In this document: positions 46,108-57,363 of the stretch, piece after piece
Layout of the letters: every line of letters begins with the position of its first letter
Position numbering within the stretch: position 1 is the stretch's first letter
Assembly (NCBI RefSeq): GCF_024582835.1
Contig: NZ_CP102096.1
Span: forward strand, 1,116,001 to 1,180,000
Direction: 5' to 3'
Origin: Vibrio japonicus
Lineage (GTDB): Bacteria > Pseudomonadota > Gammaproteobacteria > Enterobacterales > Vibrionaceae
DNA: 64,000 nt
Notes under the pieces: generated by a model
What the model saw: only the letters and a program-made list of their open reading frames with translations
What the model was told of the DNA's origin: nothing
Databases searched by the model: none
Translations under genes and position numbers: made by a program

Positions 46108-46968
46108 ATGAGAATTGATTTACATAGCCACACAACTGCCTCTGACGGAAGACTGGATCCTGCTCAACTGATTGATCGCGCATTGAGCTTTGATTTAGAT
46201 GTGTTGGCCATTACTGACCACGATACGGTTGATGGATTGGCGGCAGCACAGAGTTATATAGATGAGCAAGGTTACGATCTTAAACTCATTAACGGTATTG
46301 AAATCTCGACCGTTTGGGAGAACAAAGATATCCATATCGTTGGCTTAAATATCGATCCAGAATCTGTTGAATTGAAAGCGCTTATTGAAAAACAGAAAGC
46401 CCATAGACAAGGCCGAGCCGAACTCATTGCTCACCGTCTGAGTAAAGCAACACGCGAAGGTGTCTTGGAAGAAGTCCGATTGATCGCAGGAGATGCGCCA
46501 ATCACACGCGCGCACTTCGCCAAATGGCTGGTGGATAACGACTATGCTAAAACCATGCAGCAAGTATTTAAAAAATATCTGACACGCAATAATCCAGGGT
46601 ATGTTCCGCCAAGTTGGTGCTCCATGGGAGAGGCCGTTCAAGCCATACACGCCGCTGGTGGACACGCGGTGTTAGCGCATCCTGGCAGATACGATTTAAC
46701 GGCTAAGTGGATCAAACGATTACTTGCCGCATTCGTGGAAGCGGGTGGAGACGCAATGGAAGTTGCTCAACCACAGCAAGGTCAACAAGAAAGACGCAAC
46801 TTGGCGGATTATGCGATACAATACAAACTATTAGCTTCTCAAGGCAGCGATTTTCATTATCCATCTCCTTGGATGGAGTTAGGCAGGAATCTTTGGTTAC
46901 CATCAGGCGTAGAGCCTGTGTGGAAAGATTGGGGTATTGAGCCTTCACAAGCAGAAACACCTGCTTGA
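46108..46968 (+). CDS. rnm: PHP-domain 5'-3' exoribonuclease of the RNase AM (YciV/TrpH) type, 286 residues
   Basis: The PHP metal site is visible: [11 protein letters not shown] at 4-14, ITDHDTVDG near 36, the Glu in GIEIST near 67, [11 protein letters not shown] near 195 and GSDFHYP near 255. The E. coli relative trims 5' ends of rRNAs and degrades short RNA. The gene is divergent from the trp operon, and its ATG lies only 17 nt from the -35 of the trp promoter. No good ribosome site is seen upstream (AAAAAAACAGATTT), so it may be leaderless or weakly translated. Confidence 0.9.
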   Translation: MRIDLHSHTTASDGRLDPAQLIDRALSFDLDVLAITDHDTVDGLAAAQSYIDEQGYDLKLINGIEISTVWENKDIHIVGLNIDPESVELKALIEKQKAHRQGRAELIAHRLSKATREGVLEEVRLIAGDAPITRAHFAKWLVDNDYAKTMQQVFKKYLTRNNPGYVPPSWCSMGEAVQAIHAAGGHAVLAHPGRYDLTAKWIKRLLAAFVEAGGDAMEVAQPQQGQQERRNLADYAIQYKLLASQGSDFHYPSPWMELGRNLWLPSGVEPVWKDWGIEPSQAETPA

Positions 46969-47041
46969 ATTATATCAATACATAAGAATATAGAGTCGAG
47001 AGATTCAATAGGGCCAATGGGCCCAATAATGAGGAATTACA

Positions 47042-47662
47042 ATGAGCCAGTTTTTTTACGTTCATCCAGAAAACCCACAGGCTCGCTTGATCAATCAGGC
47101 TGTAGCAATCATTCGTAATGGTGGGGTAGTTATTTACCCTACGGATTCGGGCTACGCTCTTGGTTGTCAGTTAGAGAACAAACAAGCGTTAGAGCGAATT
47201 TGTCAAATTCGACGTTTGGACGAAAAGCATAACTTCACGCTTCTTTGCCGTGATCTTTCGGAGTTATCACTGTATGCAAGAGTAGACAACGCAGCCTTTC
47301 GCTTGTTGAAAAACAATACTCCGGGGCCTTACACCTTTATCTTTAAAGGTACCAAAGAAGTCCCTCGTCGCTTAATGAACTCGAAACGCAAGACCATTGG
47401 TATTCGTGTTCCAGATAACCGAATTGCACTAGACTTACTGGAAGCGCTTGGTGAGCCACTGATGTCAACATCGTTAATCTTACCAGGTAGTGATGTAACA
47501 GAGGCAGATCCAGAAGATATTCGTGACAAGCTAGAGCATGCAGTCGATTGTATTCTCAATGGCGGGTATTTAGGTGAGCAGCCTACGACAGTTGTTGATT
47601 TCAGTGAAGGTGAACCCGTTATTGCCCGCGTAGGCTTGGGTGATACAACTCCGTTCGAATAA
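47042..47662 (+). CDS. yciO: YciO-type Sua5/YrdC family protein, 206 residues
   Basis: The YrdC fold is shown by VIYPTDSGYALGCQ near 30-43, KHNFTLLCRDLSE, NNTPGPYTFIFKGTKEVPRR and TIGIRVPDN. TsaC/Sua5 makes threonylcarbamoyl-AMP for the tRNA modification t6A; YciO is the paralogue, whose role is less clear. A clear AGGA site lies before the ATG. It follows rnm on the same strand and precedes rluB, an order known also from E. coli (yciV-yciO-rluB). Confidence 0.9.
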   Translation: MSQFFYVHPENPQARLINQAVAIIRNGGVVIYPTDSGYALGCQLENKQALERICQIRRLDEKHNFTLLCRDLSELSLYARVDNAAFRLLKNNTPGPYTFIFKGTKEVPRRLMNSKRKTIGIRVPDNRIALDLLEALGEPLMSTSLILPGSDVTEADPEDIRDKLEHAVDCILNGGYLGEQPTTVVDFSEGEPVIARVGLGDTTPFE

Positions 47663-47768
47663 TCAAAAATACGTGATTTTCGACACAGTATTTGCAATAA
47701 TGTGCGACCGCGATTTTGGGTCGCACATTTTTATTCGACGTCTGAGAAGACGACATATAGGTAGATAG

Positions 47769-48707
47769 ATGAACGAAAAGTTACAGAAAGTATTAGCACG
47801 AGCAGGTCACGGATCACGTCGCGAGCTAGAAGCTTTGATTAAAGCTGGCCGCGTGAGTGTGAACGGGGTTGTCGCTAAGCTTGGTGAGCGATTAGAAGAT
47901 GAGAACGCGATAGTTCGTATCGATGGTCACACTGTTTCTGCTAAAGCGCCGGAAGAAGTGATTTGTCGTGTTCTTGCGTACTATAAGCCGGAAGGCGAAC
48001 TGTGTACTCGTCATGACCCTGAAGGTCGCCGCACTGTATTTGACCGTCTGCCAAAAATCCGTGGTTCTCGCTGGATTTCAGTTGGTCGTCTTGATGCGAA
48101 CACATCTGGTTTACTTCTTTTCACGACTGATGGTGAACTGGCAAATCGCTTGATGCACCCAAGCCGTCAGGTAGAGCGTGAATATCTAGTGCGTGTATTT
48201 GGTGAAGTCAACGAACAGAAAGTCAAAAACTTAGTTCGTGGTGTTGAGCTTGAAGATGGGATGGCGCGTTTCGAAGACGTTGTATACGCAGGTGGTGATG
48301 GTATGAACCACACTTTCTACGTTGCAATTAACGAAGGTCGTAACCGAGAAGTTCGTCGTCTATGGGAATCTCAAGACACGACAGTTAGCCGTCTGAAGCG
48401 TGTTCGTTACGGTGATATCTATCTAGATAAGAAATTGCCACGAGGCGGTTGGATGGAGCTTGACCTTAAACAGGTTAACTACTTGCGTGAGCTGGTAGAA
48501 CTTCGTCCAGAAAGAGAAACACTACTAGACGAAAACAAAGCGAACACATCACGTAAGCGTGAGCGTTCTCGCAGCCAAAAGATTCGCCGTGCAGTGAAAC
48601 GCCACGAAGAGCGCATGAACAATGGCGGTGGTCGTAGCAACAATCCAGCACGCCGAAAGCCAAAGAAAAGTGCAGGTGAGCAAGGCGCTCGCAACAAGCA
48701 GCGCTAG
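47769..48707 (+). CDS. rluB: 23S rRNA pseudouridine(2605) synthase RluB, 312 residues
   Basis: An S4 RNA-binding domain ([19 protein letters not shown], 4-60) is followed by the RsuA-type catalytic domain with [17 protein letters not shown] near 112-128 (catalytic Asp) and [13 protein letters not shown] near 192. The C-terminal tail (about 255-312) is very basic, rich in Arg and Lys ([18 protein letters not shown]), as in RluB of E. coli. It modifies U2605 of 23S rRNA, near the peptidyl-transferase centre. A strong terminator follows. Confidence 0.93.
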   Translation: MNEKLQKVLARAGHGSRRELEALIKAGRVSVNGVVAKLGERLEDENAIVRIDGHTVSAKAPEEVICRVLAYYKPEGELCTRHDPEGRRTVFDRLPKIRGSRWISVGRLDANTSGLLLFTTDGELANRLMHPSRQVEREYLVRVFGEVNEQKVKNLVRGVELEDGMARFEDVVYAGGDGMNHTFYVAINEGRNREVRRLWESQDTTVSRLKRVRYGDIYLDKKLPRGGWMELDLKQVNYLRELVELRPERETLLDENKANTSRKRERSRSQKIRRAVKRHEERMNNGGGRSNNPARRKPKKSAGEQGARNKQR

Positions 48708-48735
48708 AGCGAATACAGCATATTAAATAATTGAG

Positions 48736-48762
48736 AAAGCAGCCAAATTTGGCTGCTTTTTT
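48736..48762 (+). terminator. Rho-independent terminator of rluB
   Basis: AAAGCAGCCAAATTTGGCTGCTTTTTT, 29 nt after the stop codon. Confidence 0.92.
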
Positions 48763-48782
48763 GTATCAGGTAAACAATCAAA

Positions 48783-48815
48783 AGAGAGCCGAAGCATTAT
48801 ACTTCGGCTCTTTTT
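48783..48815 (-). terminator. Rho-independent terminator of cydDC
   Basis: AGAGCCGAAG-loop-CTTCGGCTCT with a T-rich end on both strands, 12 nt after the cydC stop codon. Confidence 0.9.
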
Positions 48816-48826
48816 AGCGTGGGTAA

Positions 48827-50548
48827 TTACAGAGTTTGGTTCAGCTCGTAGTAGCGGCCTTTCTCTTGCAACAGCTCTTGGTGGCTGCCGTGTTCAACAA
48901 TCTCACCTTGCTCAATCAGGCAGATCGAATCCATCTTATCCAAATCCACTAAGCGGTGGGTGATAAACACGACGGTTTTATCCACAAAATGAGTTTCAAA
49001 CAGTTTCATGATTTGTTGCTCAGTTTGCTTATCCAATCCTTCTGTAGGCTCATCAAGTAGTAGTACAGGAGCATTGTGCAACATCGCACGTGCGATACCA
49101 ATTCGACGTTTTTCGCCCCCGGACAGCTGGCGGCCACCGTCACCTAACCAAGTATTTAACCCTTGATCTTCCAGTAACTTGGCTAACCCAACTTTTTCTA
49201 AGGTATCATTTAACACGCAATCTTCTGCGTCAGGACGAGCCATGAGTAAGTTGTCACGCAACGAGCCATTTAATATGTCGACGCGTTGGCTAACAACACT
49301 GATCGCCTGACGTAATTGGCTTTCATTCCAAGCTTGGATAGGTTGACCTGCTAGCTTGATTTCACCTTGCTGAACATTCCAATAGCGGTTGAGCAGTTGA
49401 AGTAACGTCGACTTACCTGAGCCAGTTTGGCCAACAATCGCAATGCGGTGTTTTGCAGGAATGTTTAAGCTGACCTTTTTAAGTACGTCTGTATCGCCGT
49501 CAGGGTAGTGGAACGAAACGTTTGAATATTCGATTGAAAATTCGCCGTTGTGTGCCGCTTTTTCCTGTGGGAATGTCACATCAGGTTCAGACAAAATGAT
49601 TTCATTCAGTCGTCGGGCGGACGTCAGCGTTTGTCCAAGGTGTTGAAATGCACCAGCAATCGGCATCAACATTTCTACACTTGCCATGGTGGCAAATATC
49701 ACTAAAGCGATCATCGGATCTGGCATGTTACTGCCCACGCCATCGGCCGCAAGCCAAAGCATGAGTACTAGCGTCCAACCATTGGCGAGTAGAAGCAATG
49801 CTTGAGCTAAGCCCGCGAAATGCGCATTGAACATTTGGTTTTTAAGCAAGCGTTCTTGCGCAGATGAAATGGCGTTACGGTAACGTTCTTCAGCACCAAA
49901 CAGAGTGAGCTCACTATACCCTTGTAGCCAGTCGAGTGTCGCAATACGTAAATCTGCTTTGTTCTGCGTAAGTTCACCACCGTTGCGCTTACCCAGTTTA
50001 TAAAACAGAACAGGCCAGCTGATCAGAAGCACAAGGAGTATTGCACCAAGGGTTAGGCCAAGGTCTTGATCAAACCAGCAAAGCAGGGCGGTAAGACCTA
50101 ATATACCCAATGTGCCTACAATCATCGGGCTAATAAGGCGCAGGTAAACATGGTCCATCGCGCCAATATCTGCCACCAGACGGTTTAGCAGATCGGCGTC
50201 TCGTAAGTTTGAAACACGTCCCGGAATCAGAGGTGCTAACTTAGAGAAGAAAAAGATGCGCAGATCCGTTAGTAATTTGAATGTCGCATTGTGGCTGACA
50301 ACACGCTCACCCCAACGGCCAGCGGTTCGACCCATGGCAAAGCCGCGAACAAACGCCCCCGGCAACATATAATTAAACGTTTCGCGCGCGATCGTTAAAC
50401 CTGCGATGGCTGCTGCCGACAAGAACCAGCCAGAGAGCGTCAGTAAGCCGATTGAGGCAAATAGAGTAAGAAACGCCAGTAACATACCTAGTGAAAGGCC
50501 GAACCAATGTTTCTTATACAGTTTTAGGTAGGGAATTAAATCACGCAT
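48827..50548 (-). CDS. cydC: ABC exporter subunit CydC (thiol export, cytochrome bd assembly), 573 residues
   Basis: Six TM segments (about 1-310), then the nucleotide-binding domain with Walker A GQTGSGKSTLL near 368, signature LSGGEKRR near 478, Walker B VLLLDEP and the switch His in FITHR. With CydD it forms the glutathione/cysteine exporter of the inner membrane needed for cytochrome bd. I start at ATG 50548 and not at the TTG one codon earlier; the length then equals E. coli CydC (573). It overlaps the cydD stop codon by 8 nt. Confidence 0.94.
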   Translation of the reverse strand: MRDLIPYLKLYKKHWFGLSLGMLLAFLTLFASIGLLTLSGWFLSAAAIAGLTIARETFNYMLPGAFVRGFAMGRTAGRWGERVVSHNATFKLLTDLRIFFFSKLAPLIPGRVSNLRDADLLNRLVADIGAMDHVYLRLISPMIVGTLGILGLTALLCWFDQDLGLTLGAILLVLLISWPVLFYKLGKRNGGELTQNKADLRIATLDWLQGYSELTLFGAEERYRNAISSAQERLLKNQMFNAHFAGLAQALLLLANGWTLVLMLWLAADGVGSNMPDPMIALVIFATMASVEMLMPIAGAFQHLGQTLTSARRLNEIILSEPDVTFPQEKAAHNGEFSIEYSNVSFHYPDGDTDVLKKVSLNIPAKHRIAIVGQTGSGKSTLLQLLNRYWNVQQGEIKLAGQPIQAWNESQLRQAISVVSQRVDILNGSLRDNLLMARPDAEDCVLNDTLEKVGLAKLLEDQGLNTWLGDGGRQLSGGEKRRIGIARAMLHNAPVLLLDEPTEGLDKQTEQQIMKLFETHFVDKTVVFITHRLVDLDKMDSICLIEQGEIVEHGSHQELLQEKGRYYELNQTL

Positions 50549-52328
50549 CAAGATTCCCCTTATTTGCTTGGTTTAATGCTTGGTTAGATTGAAGCATTGA
50601 TTGGAAAAGACCTTCCTGTTGAGACAACTCATCGTATGAGCCAGATTGTACAATTTGACCTTCTTGCATCACGATGATGTTTTCTACACTCTTAAGTGGG
50701 GTAAGCTGGTGTGTGACCAGTAGCGCAGTATTGTCGCTAATCTGTCCGGCAAGCCCATCCATCACTAATCTTTCGCTGCGCGCATCTAAGCTGGCTGTCG
50801 GTTCATCGAGTAACCAGAAGTTACCGTTTTGAATCATTGCACGTGCCAAAGCTAAACGCTGCGCTTGACCAACAGAAAGACCACTAGAACGATCGGAAAT
50901 CTGGTAGTCCAGACCATGTTTCTCTACAAATTCTGCCGAGTACGATTCTTTTAAGGCAGACTGAATAACGCTCTCGCTTACGTTATCTTTGCCGAGCGTA
51001 ATGTTGTCATGGATAGAACCGTGTAGTAAGAGTGGGTTTTGACCCACCCAGCTAATTTGTTTTCTCCAACTCGCGAGATCCAGTTCAGTGCGTTCGATAC
51101 CGTTTACCGTCAGTGAACCCTCATAAGGCAGAAAACCTAAAATGGCATTGATTAAGCTCGTTTTGCCTGCGCCGCTAGGGCCAACAAGCGCTGTGGTTTG
51201 TTGCTCATTCAATACAAAGCTAACAGGGCCTAATAGTTTTTTACCTTCTGCCGAGAAAACTTCCAGATCCGTTGCGCGAATGGTGATGCGCGCCTCTTGG
51301 TCAAGCGTCTTGCTTCCGGAACGTACGGTACTTACATCCGTATTTAGAAACTCAACAATGCTTTCTGCGGCACCAACGGCTTGTTGTTTAGCGTGATAAA
51401 ACGTACCTAAGTCTCGTAATGGCTGGTAAAACTCTGGTGCGAGTATAAGAATAAACAAACCAGAGAACAGCGTGACACCGACACCGTAATCACCAAAGTT
51501 TAGTTCACCGATGAATGCGAAACCAAAGTAAACCGCAGTCAGAGCAATGGAAATAGACGTAAAGAACTCCAGTACGGCTGAAGAAAGGAAAGCGATTTTA
51601 AGGACGTCCATTGTGCGAGAACGGAACACCTCAGATGCGCCGCGCATAACTTCGGTTTCTGCTGCTGTGCGGTCAAATAGACGAATGGTCGTCATTGATT
51701 GCAAACGGTCATAGAAGTGACCAGAAAGGCGTTGTAATGCCTTAAAGTTCTTACGACTGGCATCCGCCGCTTTCATCCCAACCAGTGCCATAAACATTGG
51801 GACAAGTGGCGCAGTGATTAGGAAAATCAAACCTGCCGCCCAGTTGACTGGGAAAACAACAATCAAGATAACGAAAGGAATTAATACTGAAAGCGACATT
51901 TGCGGTAGGTAACGCGCAAAGAAGTCATGCATATCTTCGACTTGTTCAAGCAGTAACGTAGCCCAAGAGCCAGCAGGCTTACCTTTAATGTAAGCCGGGC
52001 CAAGCTCGCGTAACTTATCAATAATCAGCTGTCGAATATAAAGACGAATCTGTTCACCACAGCGATATCCGGCTAATTCTCTGCCCCACGAACAAAGCGC
52101 GCGAACCACAACCGTGACCACGAGTCCAGCAAAGTAAGGAATGAGCTCATGCTTATCAACGTGTTCTATGATGAGCGAATGAAGAATATTGGCGAGCAAG
52201 GCTGCTTGAGCCAGTAGAAAAACGCTTGAAAGTACGCCAAGGCCGACAGCAATCATTAGCCAGCGTTTTGCTAGCTTACTTTGCTGCTTGAGCCACTTAT
52301 TCAAGCCGCGCTGTTTCTTTTTGTCCAT
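50541..52328 (-). CDS. cydD: ABC exporter subunit CydD, 595 residues
   Basis: The TM domain covers about 20-320 and the ATPase domain the rest: Walker A GPSGAGKTSLI near 385, signature LSVGQAQRLALAR near 490, Walker B FWLLDEPTASLD. The signature LSVGQ departs from the usual LSGGQ, which is common in CydD. It is the first gene of cydDC; trxB lies 112 nt upstream behind its own terminator. Confidence 0.94.
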   Translation of the reverse strand: MDKKKQRGLNKWLKQQSKLAKRWLMIAVGLGVLSSVFLLAQAALLANILHSLIIEHVDKHELIPYFAGLVVTVVVRALCSWGRELAGYRCGEQIRLYIRQLIIDKLRELGPAYIKGKPAGSWATLLLEQVEDMHDFFARYLPQMSLSVLIPFVILIVVFPVNWAAGLIFLITAPLVPMFMALVGMKAADASRKNFKALQRLSGHFYDRLQSMTTIRLFDRTAAETEVMRGASEVFRSRTMDVLKIAFLSSAVLEFFTSISIALTAVYFGFAFIGELNFGDYGVGVTLFSGLFILILAPEFYQPLRDLGTFYHAKQQAVGAAESIVEFLNTDVSTVRSGSKTLDQEARITIRATDLEVFSAEGKKLLGPVSFVLNEQQTTALVGPSGAGKTSLINAILGFLPYEGSLTVNGIERTELDLASWRKQISWVGQNPLLLHGSIHDNITLGKDNVSESVIQSALKESYSAEFVEKHGLDYQISDRSSGLSVGQAQRLALARAMIQNGNFWLLDEPTASLDARSERLVMDGLAGQISDNTALLVTHQLTPLKSVENIIVMQEGQIVQSGSYDELSQQEGLFQSMLQSNQALNQANKGNLDA

Positions 52329-52384
52329 GGTGAAGGCTTAATGATAATTATTAGTGCGAGTTAGAGCCGGGCATTATACAAAAG

Positions 52385-52413
52385 AAAGCCCCACGGGAAT
52401 ACCGCAGGGCTTT
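52385..52413 (-). terminator. Rho-independent terminator of trxB
   Basis: On the minus strand AAAGCCCTGCGG-TATT-CCCGTGGGGCTTT is followed by CTTTTGT, 28 nt after the trxB stop codon. The stem has one or two bulges. Confidence 0.7.
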
Positions 52414-52440
52414 AAGGATTTGAGCTAATAGTGAAAAATA

Positions 52441-53786
<1,346 letters not shown>

Positions 53787-54443
53787 ATGCTACATAACAG
53801 GGAAACAACTCTGCAATTAACTAAGTTAAGTGATAATGCGATTGCACAGTTAGCGCCATCTTTTGGCAAGTTACCTAATACAGAACATGCAGACGGTCAG
53901 TACCGTTTACGCCGTTACTCTGTGATTCAGTTTAAAGATGGCAAAGTGATTGATTTGAACAAGAATGAGTTCATGCAAACTGATGATATCAATCGCTTTC
54001 AAGGCAATGTTGTACGCCAGTTTGAGCCAGTCGAACAATCGACGCTAGAAAGTGACGGCATGCGTGAACTGTGCGAAGTGTTCGTAGACTCCAACAAATT
54101 GAAAAATGGCCAAGAAATAGAAATCCACCAAATTCGTATCTCAGCGATTTATGATGAAACGCAGGTTGCGCCTGAAGGTGTTCATCAAGATGGCTTTGAA
54201 CATATCGCACTGATTGGCATGGGTCGTCATAACGTCGAAGGCGGTGATATCATGCTTTACAACAGCTTTAACGAAGCGCCATTTTTTAGAAAAGTTCTAC
54301 AAAGTGGTGAAGTTGCAATGCTTGCTGACAACAAACTGTGGCACAACGCAACACCGATCAAATCTGTGATTGATGGCCAAGAAGGCTACATGGATGTGTT
54401 TGTACTAACAGCGAAGGAATCGGTGAATGAACTTCACTCCTAA
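53787..54443 (+). CDS. 2OG-Fe(II) dioxygenase family protein, 218 residues
   Basis: A PF10014-type 2-oxoglutarate/iron dioxygenase, the group that includes L-isoleucine and other free amino-acid hydroxylases. The iron-binding His-x-Asp is in GVHQDGFEHIALIGMGR near 131-135 and the distal His in LWHNATPI near 190; EGGDIMLYN lies between. AAGGAG is 6 nt before the ATG at 53787; another ATG lies one codon earlier but too close to that site. The 3' end overlaps the next gene by 17 nt, so the products probably act together. Substrate unknown. Confidence 0.85.
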   Translation: MLHNRETTLQLTKLSDNAIAQLAPSFGKLPNTEHADGQYRLRRYSVIQFKDGKVIDLNKNEFMQTDDINRFQGNVVRQFEPVEQSTLESDGMRELCEVFVDSNKLKNGQEIEIHQIRISAIYDETQVAPEGVHQDGFEHIALIGMGRHNVEGGDIMLYNSFNEAPFFRKVLQSGEVAMLADNKLWHNATPIKSVIDGQEGYMDVFVLTAKESVNELHS

Positions 54444-55662
54444 TTTAGTCAGAGCACAGTTTGGTGCTCTGCAACAGACTCACAATGACCTTCCGGTTAT
54501 GTTTTTGGACGGGCCTGGTGGATCGCAAGTCCCGCATTCTGTGCTAGAAGCAATGACCGACTATTTGGGTTATTACAATGCCAATTTGGGTGGTCATTAC
54601 TTCTCTAGCCAGAAAACAACCGAACTGATGAAAGAAGCTCGTGAGTATGCAGGAACGCTTGTGAATGCTGAGTCTTCAGACAATATTGTGTTCGGTGCCA
54701 ATATGACGTCGTTGACGTTCCAACTGAGCCGAGCGATCAGCCGAGGTTGGGAAGCGGGTGACGAAGTTATTGTAACAGCGCTCGACCATTATTCTAACGT
54801 ATCGAGCTGGCAGCAAGCAGCGGACGACAAAGGCGTTAAAGTTCATCAAGCGCGAGTCAACGAGTCTGACTGTACACTCGATCTTGAACATCTTATGTCA
54901 CTGATCAACGAGAACACCAAACTGGTGGCACTGACTTTCGCGTCAAATACGACGGGTTCAATTGTCGATGTGAAGCGTGTTGTGGAAGCAGCGCACAAAG
55001 TGGGTGCGATGGTGTATGTCGATGCTGTGCATTACGCGCCACACCATCTTATTGATGTGCAGAAACTAGGCTGCGATATTCTTGCATGTTCTGCCTACAA
55101 GTTCTTTGGTCCACATGTCGGAATTGCCTACATTGCGCCGAAATGGTTGCAAACACTTCAACCGTACAAAGTTGAGCCAGCAACGGATATTGGCCCAGGA
55201 CGCTTTGAAACGGGTACACAGAGCTTTGAAGGATTAGCGGGGGTGATTGCCGCTGTTAAATACCTTGCTCAGTGGGGTAAAGATGGGGATTCCCTTCGCG
55301 CTCGTTTAGTGGCGTCGTTTCAGCAGTTTAATAACCACGAGTCTGCACTAAGCGAACGTTTCCTTAAACGATTGTCTGAACTTGAAGGTGTTACGCTTTG
55401 GGGACGTACAGACGCTGACAGCGAATTGCGCACACCAACATTTGCATTGACGTTTGATAACCATACGCCAGAGTTCATCGCTAAAAAGTTAGGTGAGCGT
55501 AATATATGTGTCTGGAATGGTCATTTTTACGCGCTTGGTTTGGTTCGGCAATTGAACTTAGAAGCATCCGGTGGTGTTGTGCGTATTGGATTTATGCACT
55601 ACAACACACTGGAAGAGGTCGATATCTTGTTCGACGAACTGCAAAAGATATTGAAATCATAA
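54427..55662 (+). CDS. cysteine desulfurase-like PLP protein (VC1184 subfamily) without the usual catalytic Cys, 411 residues
   Basis: Class-V aminotransferase fold: GPGGSQVPHSVLEAM near 30, the PLP-binding VDAVHYAPH near 198, the Schiff-base lysine in CSAYKFFGPHVG near 220, and ETGTQSFEG near 260. In SufS/CsdA the catalytic Cys lies in a C-terminal GxHCxxP loop; the matching stretch here is NGHFYALGL, so Phe takes the place of Cys. True desulfurase activity is therefore doubtful, and an epimerase, lyase or transaminase role is possible. It is coupled by overlap to the dioxygenase gene. Confidence 0.85.
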   Translation: MNFTPNLVRAQFGALQQTHNDLPVMFLDGPGGSQVPHSVLEAMTDYLGYYNANLGGHYFSSQKTTELMKEAREYAGTLVNAESSDNIVFGANMTSLTFQLSRAISRGWEAGDEVIVTALDHYSNVSSWQQAADDKGVKVHQARVNESDCTLDLEHLMSLINENTKLVALTFASNTTGSIVDVKRVVEAAHKVGAMVYVDAVHYAPHHLIDVQKLGCDILACSAYKFFGPHVGIAYIAPKWLQTLQPYKVEPATDIGPGRFETGTQSFEGLAGVIAAVKYLAQWGKDGDSLRARLVASFQQFNNHESALSERFLKRLSELEGVTLWGRTDADSELRTPTFALTFDNHTPEFIAKKLGERNICVWNGHFYALGLVRQLNLEASGGVVRIGFMHYNTLEEVDILFDELQKILKS

Positions 55663-55664
55663 AG

Positions 55665-55693
55665 AAAAATGCTCCCGCAATGGGAGCATTTTT
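55665..55693. terminator. bidirectional Rho-independent terminator
   Basis: AAAAATGCTCCC-GCAAT-GGGAGCATTTTT lies between two converging genes and has T runs on both strands. Confidence 0.93.
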
Positions 55694-55695
55694 GA

Positions 55696-56520
55696 TCATG
55701 CGCTGACTTCGATTTCGTACGACGTGAATTTTCTAATGTTAATTACGCCTGTATCAAAGATCATGTACTGACCTTTGATTCCTTGCAAAATGCCCGTTAC
55801 TTCTGGGTTTTTGTCAAAGTTATGCGAAGTGATTTTAGTCGGGTGCTTTGTTACCGGATAGCTGATAGGTGTGATATCCGCGTTAAGCACTTCAATCGCA
55901 TCATCGCCGAACTGCTGCTTAATTTCAGCGATTTTCTCCTCGACTAGCGGAAGTAACTCTGCAAATTTTTCTTCAAGTGCCATTGGTTCACCATCGCCTT
56001 TTAGCAATGTGCGCCAGTTGGTTTTATCCGCGATATGCTTCGCAAGTTCAACCTCTATCAACCCAGAGATATAGCGAGTTTTGACTTTGAAAATCGGAAG
56101 CGCCTGAGTCGCACCTTGGTCAATCCAACGTGTTGGGATTTGCGTGTGGCGCGTAATACCGACTTTAAGGCTTGATGTGTTTGAAAGATACACATAGTGA
56201 TCGATCATACAGTTCTCTTCGCCCCATTGCGGTTCACGACATGTCCCTTGATCGTAGTGACAAGTTTCAGGCTTCATGATGCACATATCGCAACTCGCGA
56301 GTTTCTTCATGCACACAAAACAGTGACCTTGCGAGTAACTCTTTTTTGTTTTTTTGCCGCACGAGCAGCAATAGATGTTTCCTGTATGAGTCAGCGTAAT
56401 TGATTTTCCGATGAAAGGTTTAAGATCCACTAACTCATCACCAACAGGTAGGTGATAGTGAACTTCACCCTCTAAAGAAGCACGCATTTTGTTTAGCGTA
56501 CCTTTCGCGATTAAGGACAT
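55696..56520 (-). CDS. DUF2797 protein with Cys-rich zinc-ribbon-like part, 274 residues
   Basis: N-terminal beta-rich part, then a cluster of Cys residues: YCCSCGKKTKK near 56, CFVCMKKLASCDMC near 73 and CREPQWGEENC near 98, probably binding zinc. A segment YVYLSNTSSLKVGITR near 110 resembles the GIY-YIG-type or related fold used in DUF2797 descriptions. I start at ATG 56520 (MSLIAKGTL), with AAGAG 7 nt upstream; the longer frame begins within poor context. Function unknown; the Cys motifs suggest nucleic-acid contact. Confidence 0.8.
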   Translation of the reverse strand: MSLIAKGTLNKMRASLEGEVHYHLPVGDELVDLKPFIGKSITLTHTGNIYCCSCGKKTKKSYSQGHCFVCMKKLASCDMCIMKPETCHYDQGTCREPQWGEENCMIDHYVYLSNTSSLKVGITRHTQIPTRWIDQGATQALPIFKVKTRYISGLIEVELAKHIADKTNWRTLLKGDGEPMALEEKFAELLPLVEEKIAEIKQQFGDDAIEVLNADITPISYPVTKHPTKITSHNFDKNPEVTGILQGIKGQYMIFDTGVINIRKFTSYEIEVSA

Positions 56521-56598
56521 GACATTGCTCTTTATTGGTATATACGGCATTAAACGCCGTTTTTTGTGATTTGATGCGCAGTATAGCAGTAAAAAAGA

Positions 56599-57363
56599 CT
56601 ATTGAGTGATATCGACAGCAGAAGACGTAGGAAGGGTCAGAGCCTGTGCGTCTTGATTATCCTTGATAATAGGTTCTTTCGGGCCAAGGAACCTTGGTTG
56701 GGCGTTAATGATGTATAAATCCAGAACCGCTTTGGCTCTTGCGAAGACTTCACGGATACGGACTTTTAACCCAGAGTGTCCCAATGGATCCGGCACGGCA
56801 AAACATTTGGCATTGATGTCGTGAGAGTTCGCAATGAACAGAGCACGTTCGCAATGAAATTTCTGAGAGATGATGAGAAAGTCATCGGTGCCGAAAATCT
56901 CTTTGGCACGCACAATGGAGTCCAGCGTTCTAAACCCAGCGTAATCGAGGAAAATCTTCTCGTCAGGAACGCCAGCCTTGAGTAGATCGCGTTTCATTGT
57001 CCAAGGTTCATTATACGAACGGTGAGCGTTGTCGCCGCTGAGCAAGAAATTTTCTACGTTTTTGCTTTGGTACAACGAAATGGCAGCGTTAATTCTGTGC
57101 GTATAGTATTCATTAAGAACCTTACCCAGATATTTGCTTGTGCCAAGAACTACAGCGACGTCGAATTTCTCGACCTCAGATTGCTGTATGTACAATTGCT
57201 CTTTCGCTTGGTAAGAGACCCAACGATCAATTAAGAATAGCGCCGCTACCATTAGTACAAACAGTAGACAAAAGTACTTAACAAGAGTCTTCGTTGTCTG
57301 AAATGTGGGTTTGTATCTCTGAAGAAGCTTACTCACTAAATTTGCCGATTTCGCTGTGCCCAT
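56599..57363 (-). CDS. SanA/YdcF-type (DUF218) membrane protein, 254 residues
   Basis: One TM segment near 30-47 (FCLLFVLMVAALFLI), then the DUF218 domain: VAVVLGTSKYLG near 70, LLSGDNAHRSYNEPWTMKRDL near 107, DYAGFRTLDSIVRAKEIF near 140 and ISQKFHCERALFIA near 165. The SanA relatives keep the cell envelope impermeable to vancomycin at high temperature; the exact chemistry is unknown. It overlaps the DUF3392 gene by 28 nt at the 5' end. A tail of about 25 residues after the domain (PIIKDNQDAQAL...) is low in conserved residues. Confidence 0.85.
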   Translation of the reverse strand: MGTAKSANLVSKLLQRYKPTFQTTKTLVKYFCLLFVLMVAALFLIDRWVSYQAKEQLYIQQSEVEKFDVAVVLGTSKYLGKVLNEYYTHRINAAISLYQSKNVENFLLSGDNAHRSYNEPWTMKRDLLKAGVPDEKIFLDYAGFRTLDSIVRAKEIFGTDDFLIISQKFHCERALFIANSHDINAKCFAVPDPLGHSGLKVRIREVFARAKAVLDLYIINAQPRFLGPKEPIIKDNQDAQALTLPTSSAVDITQ

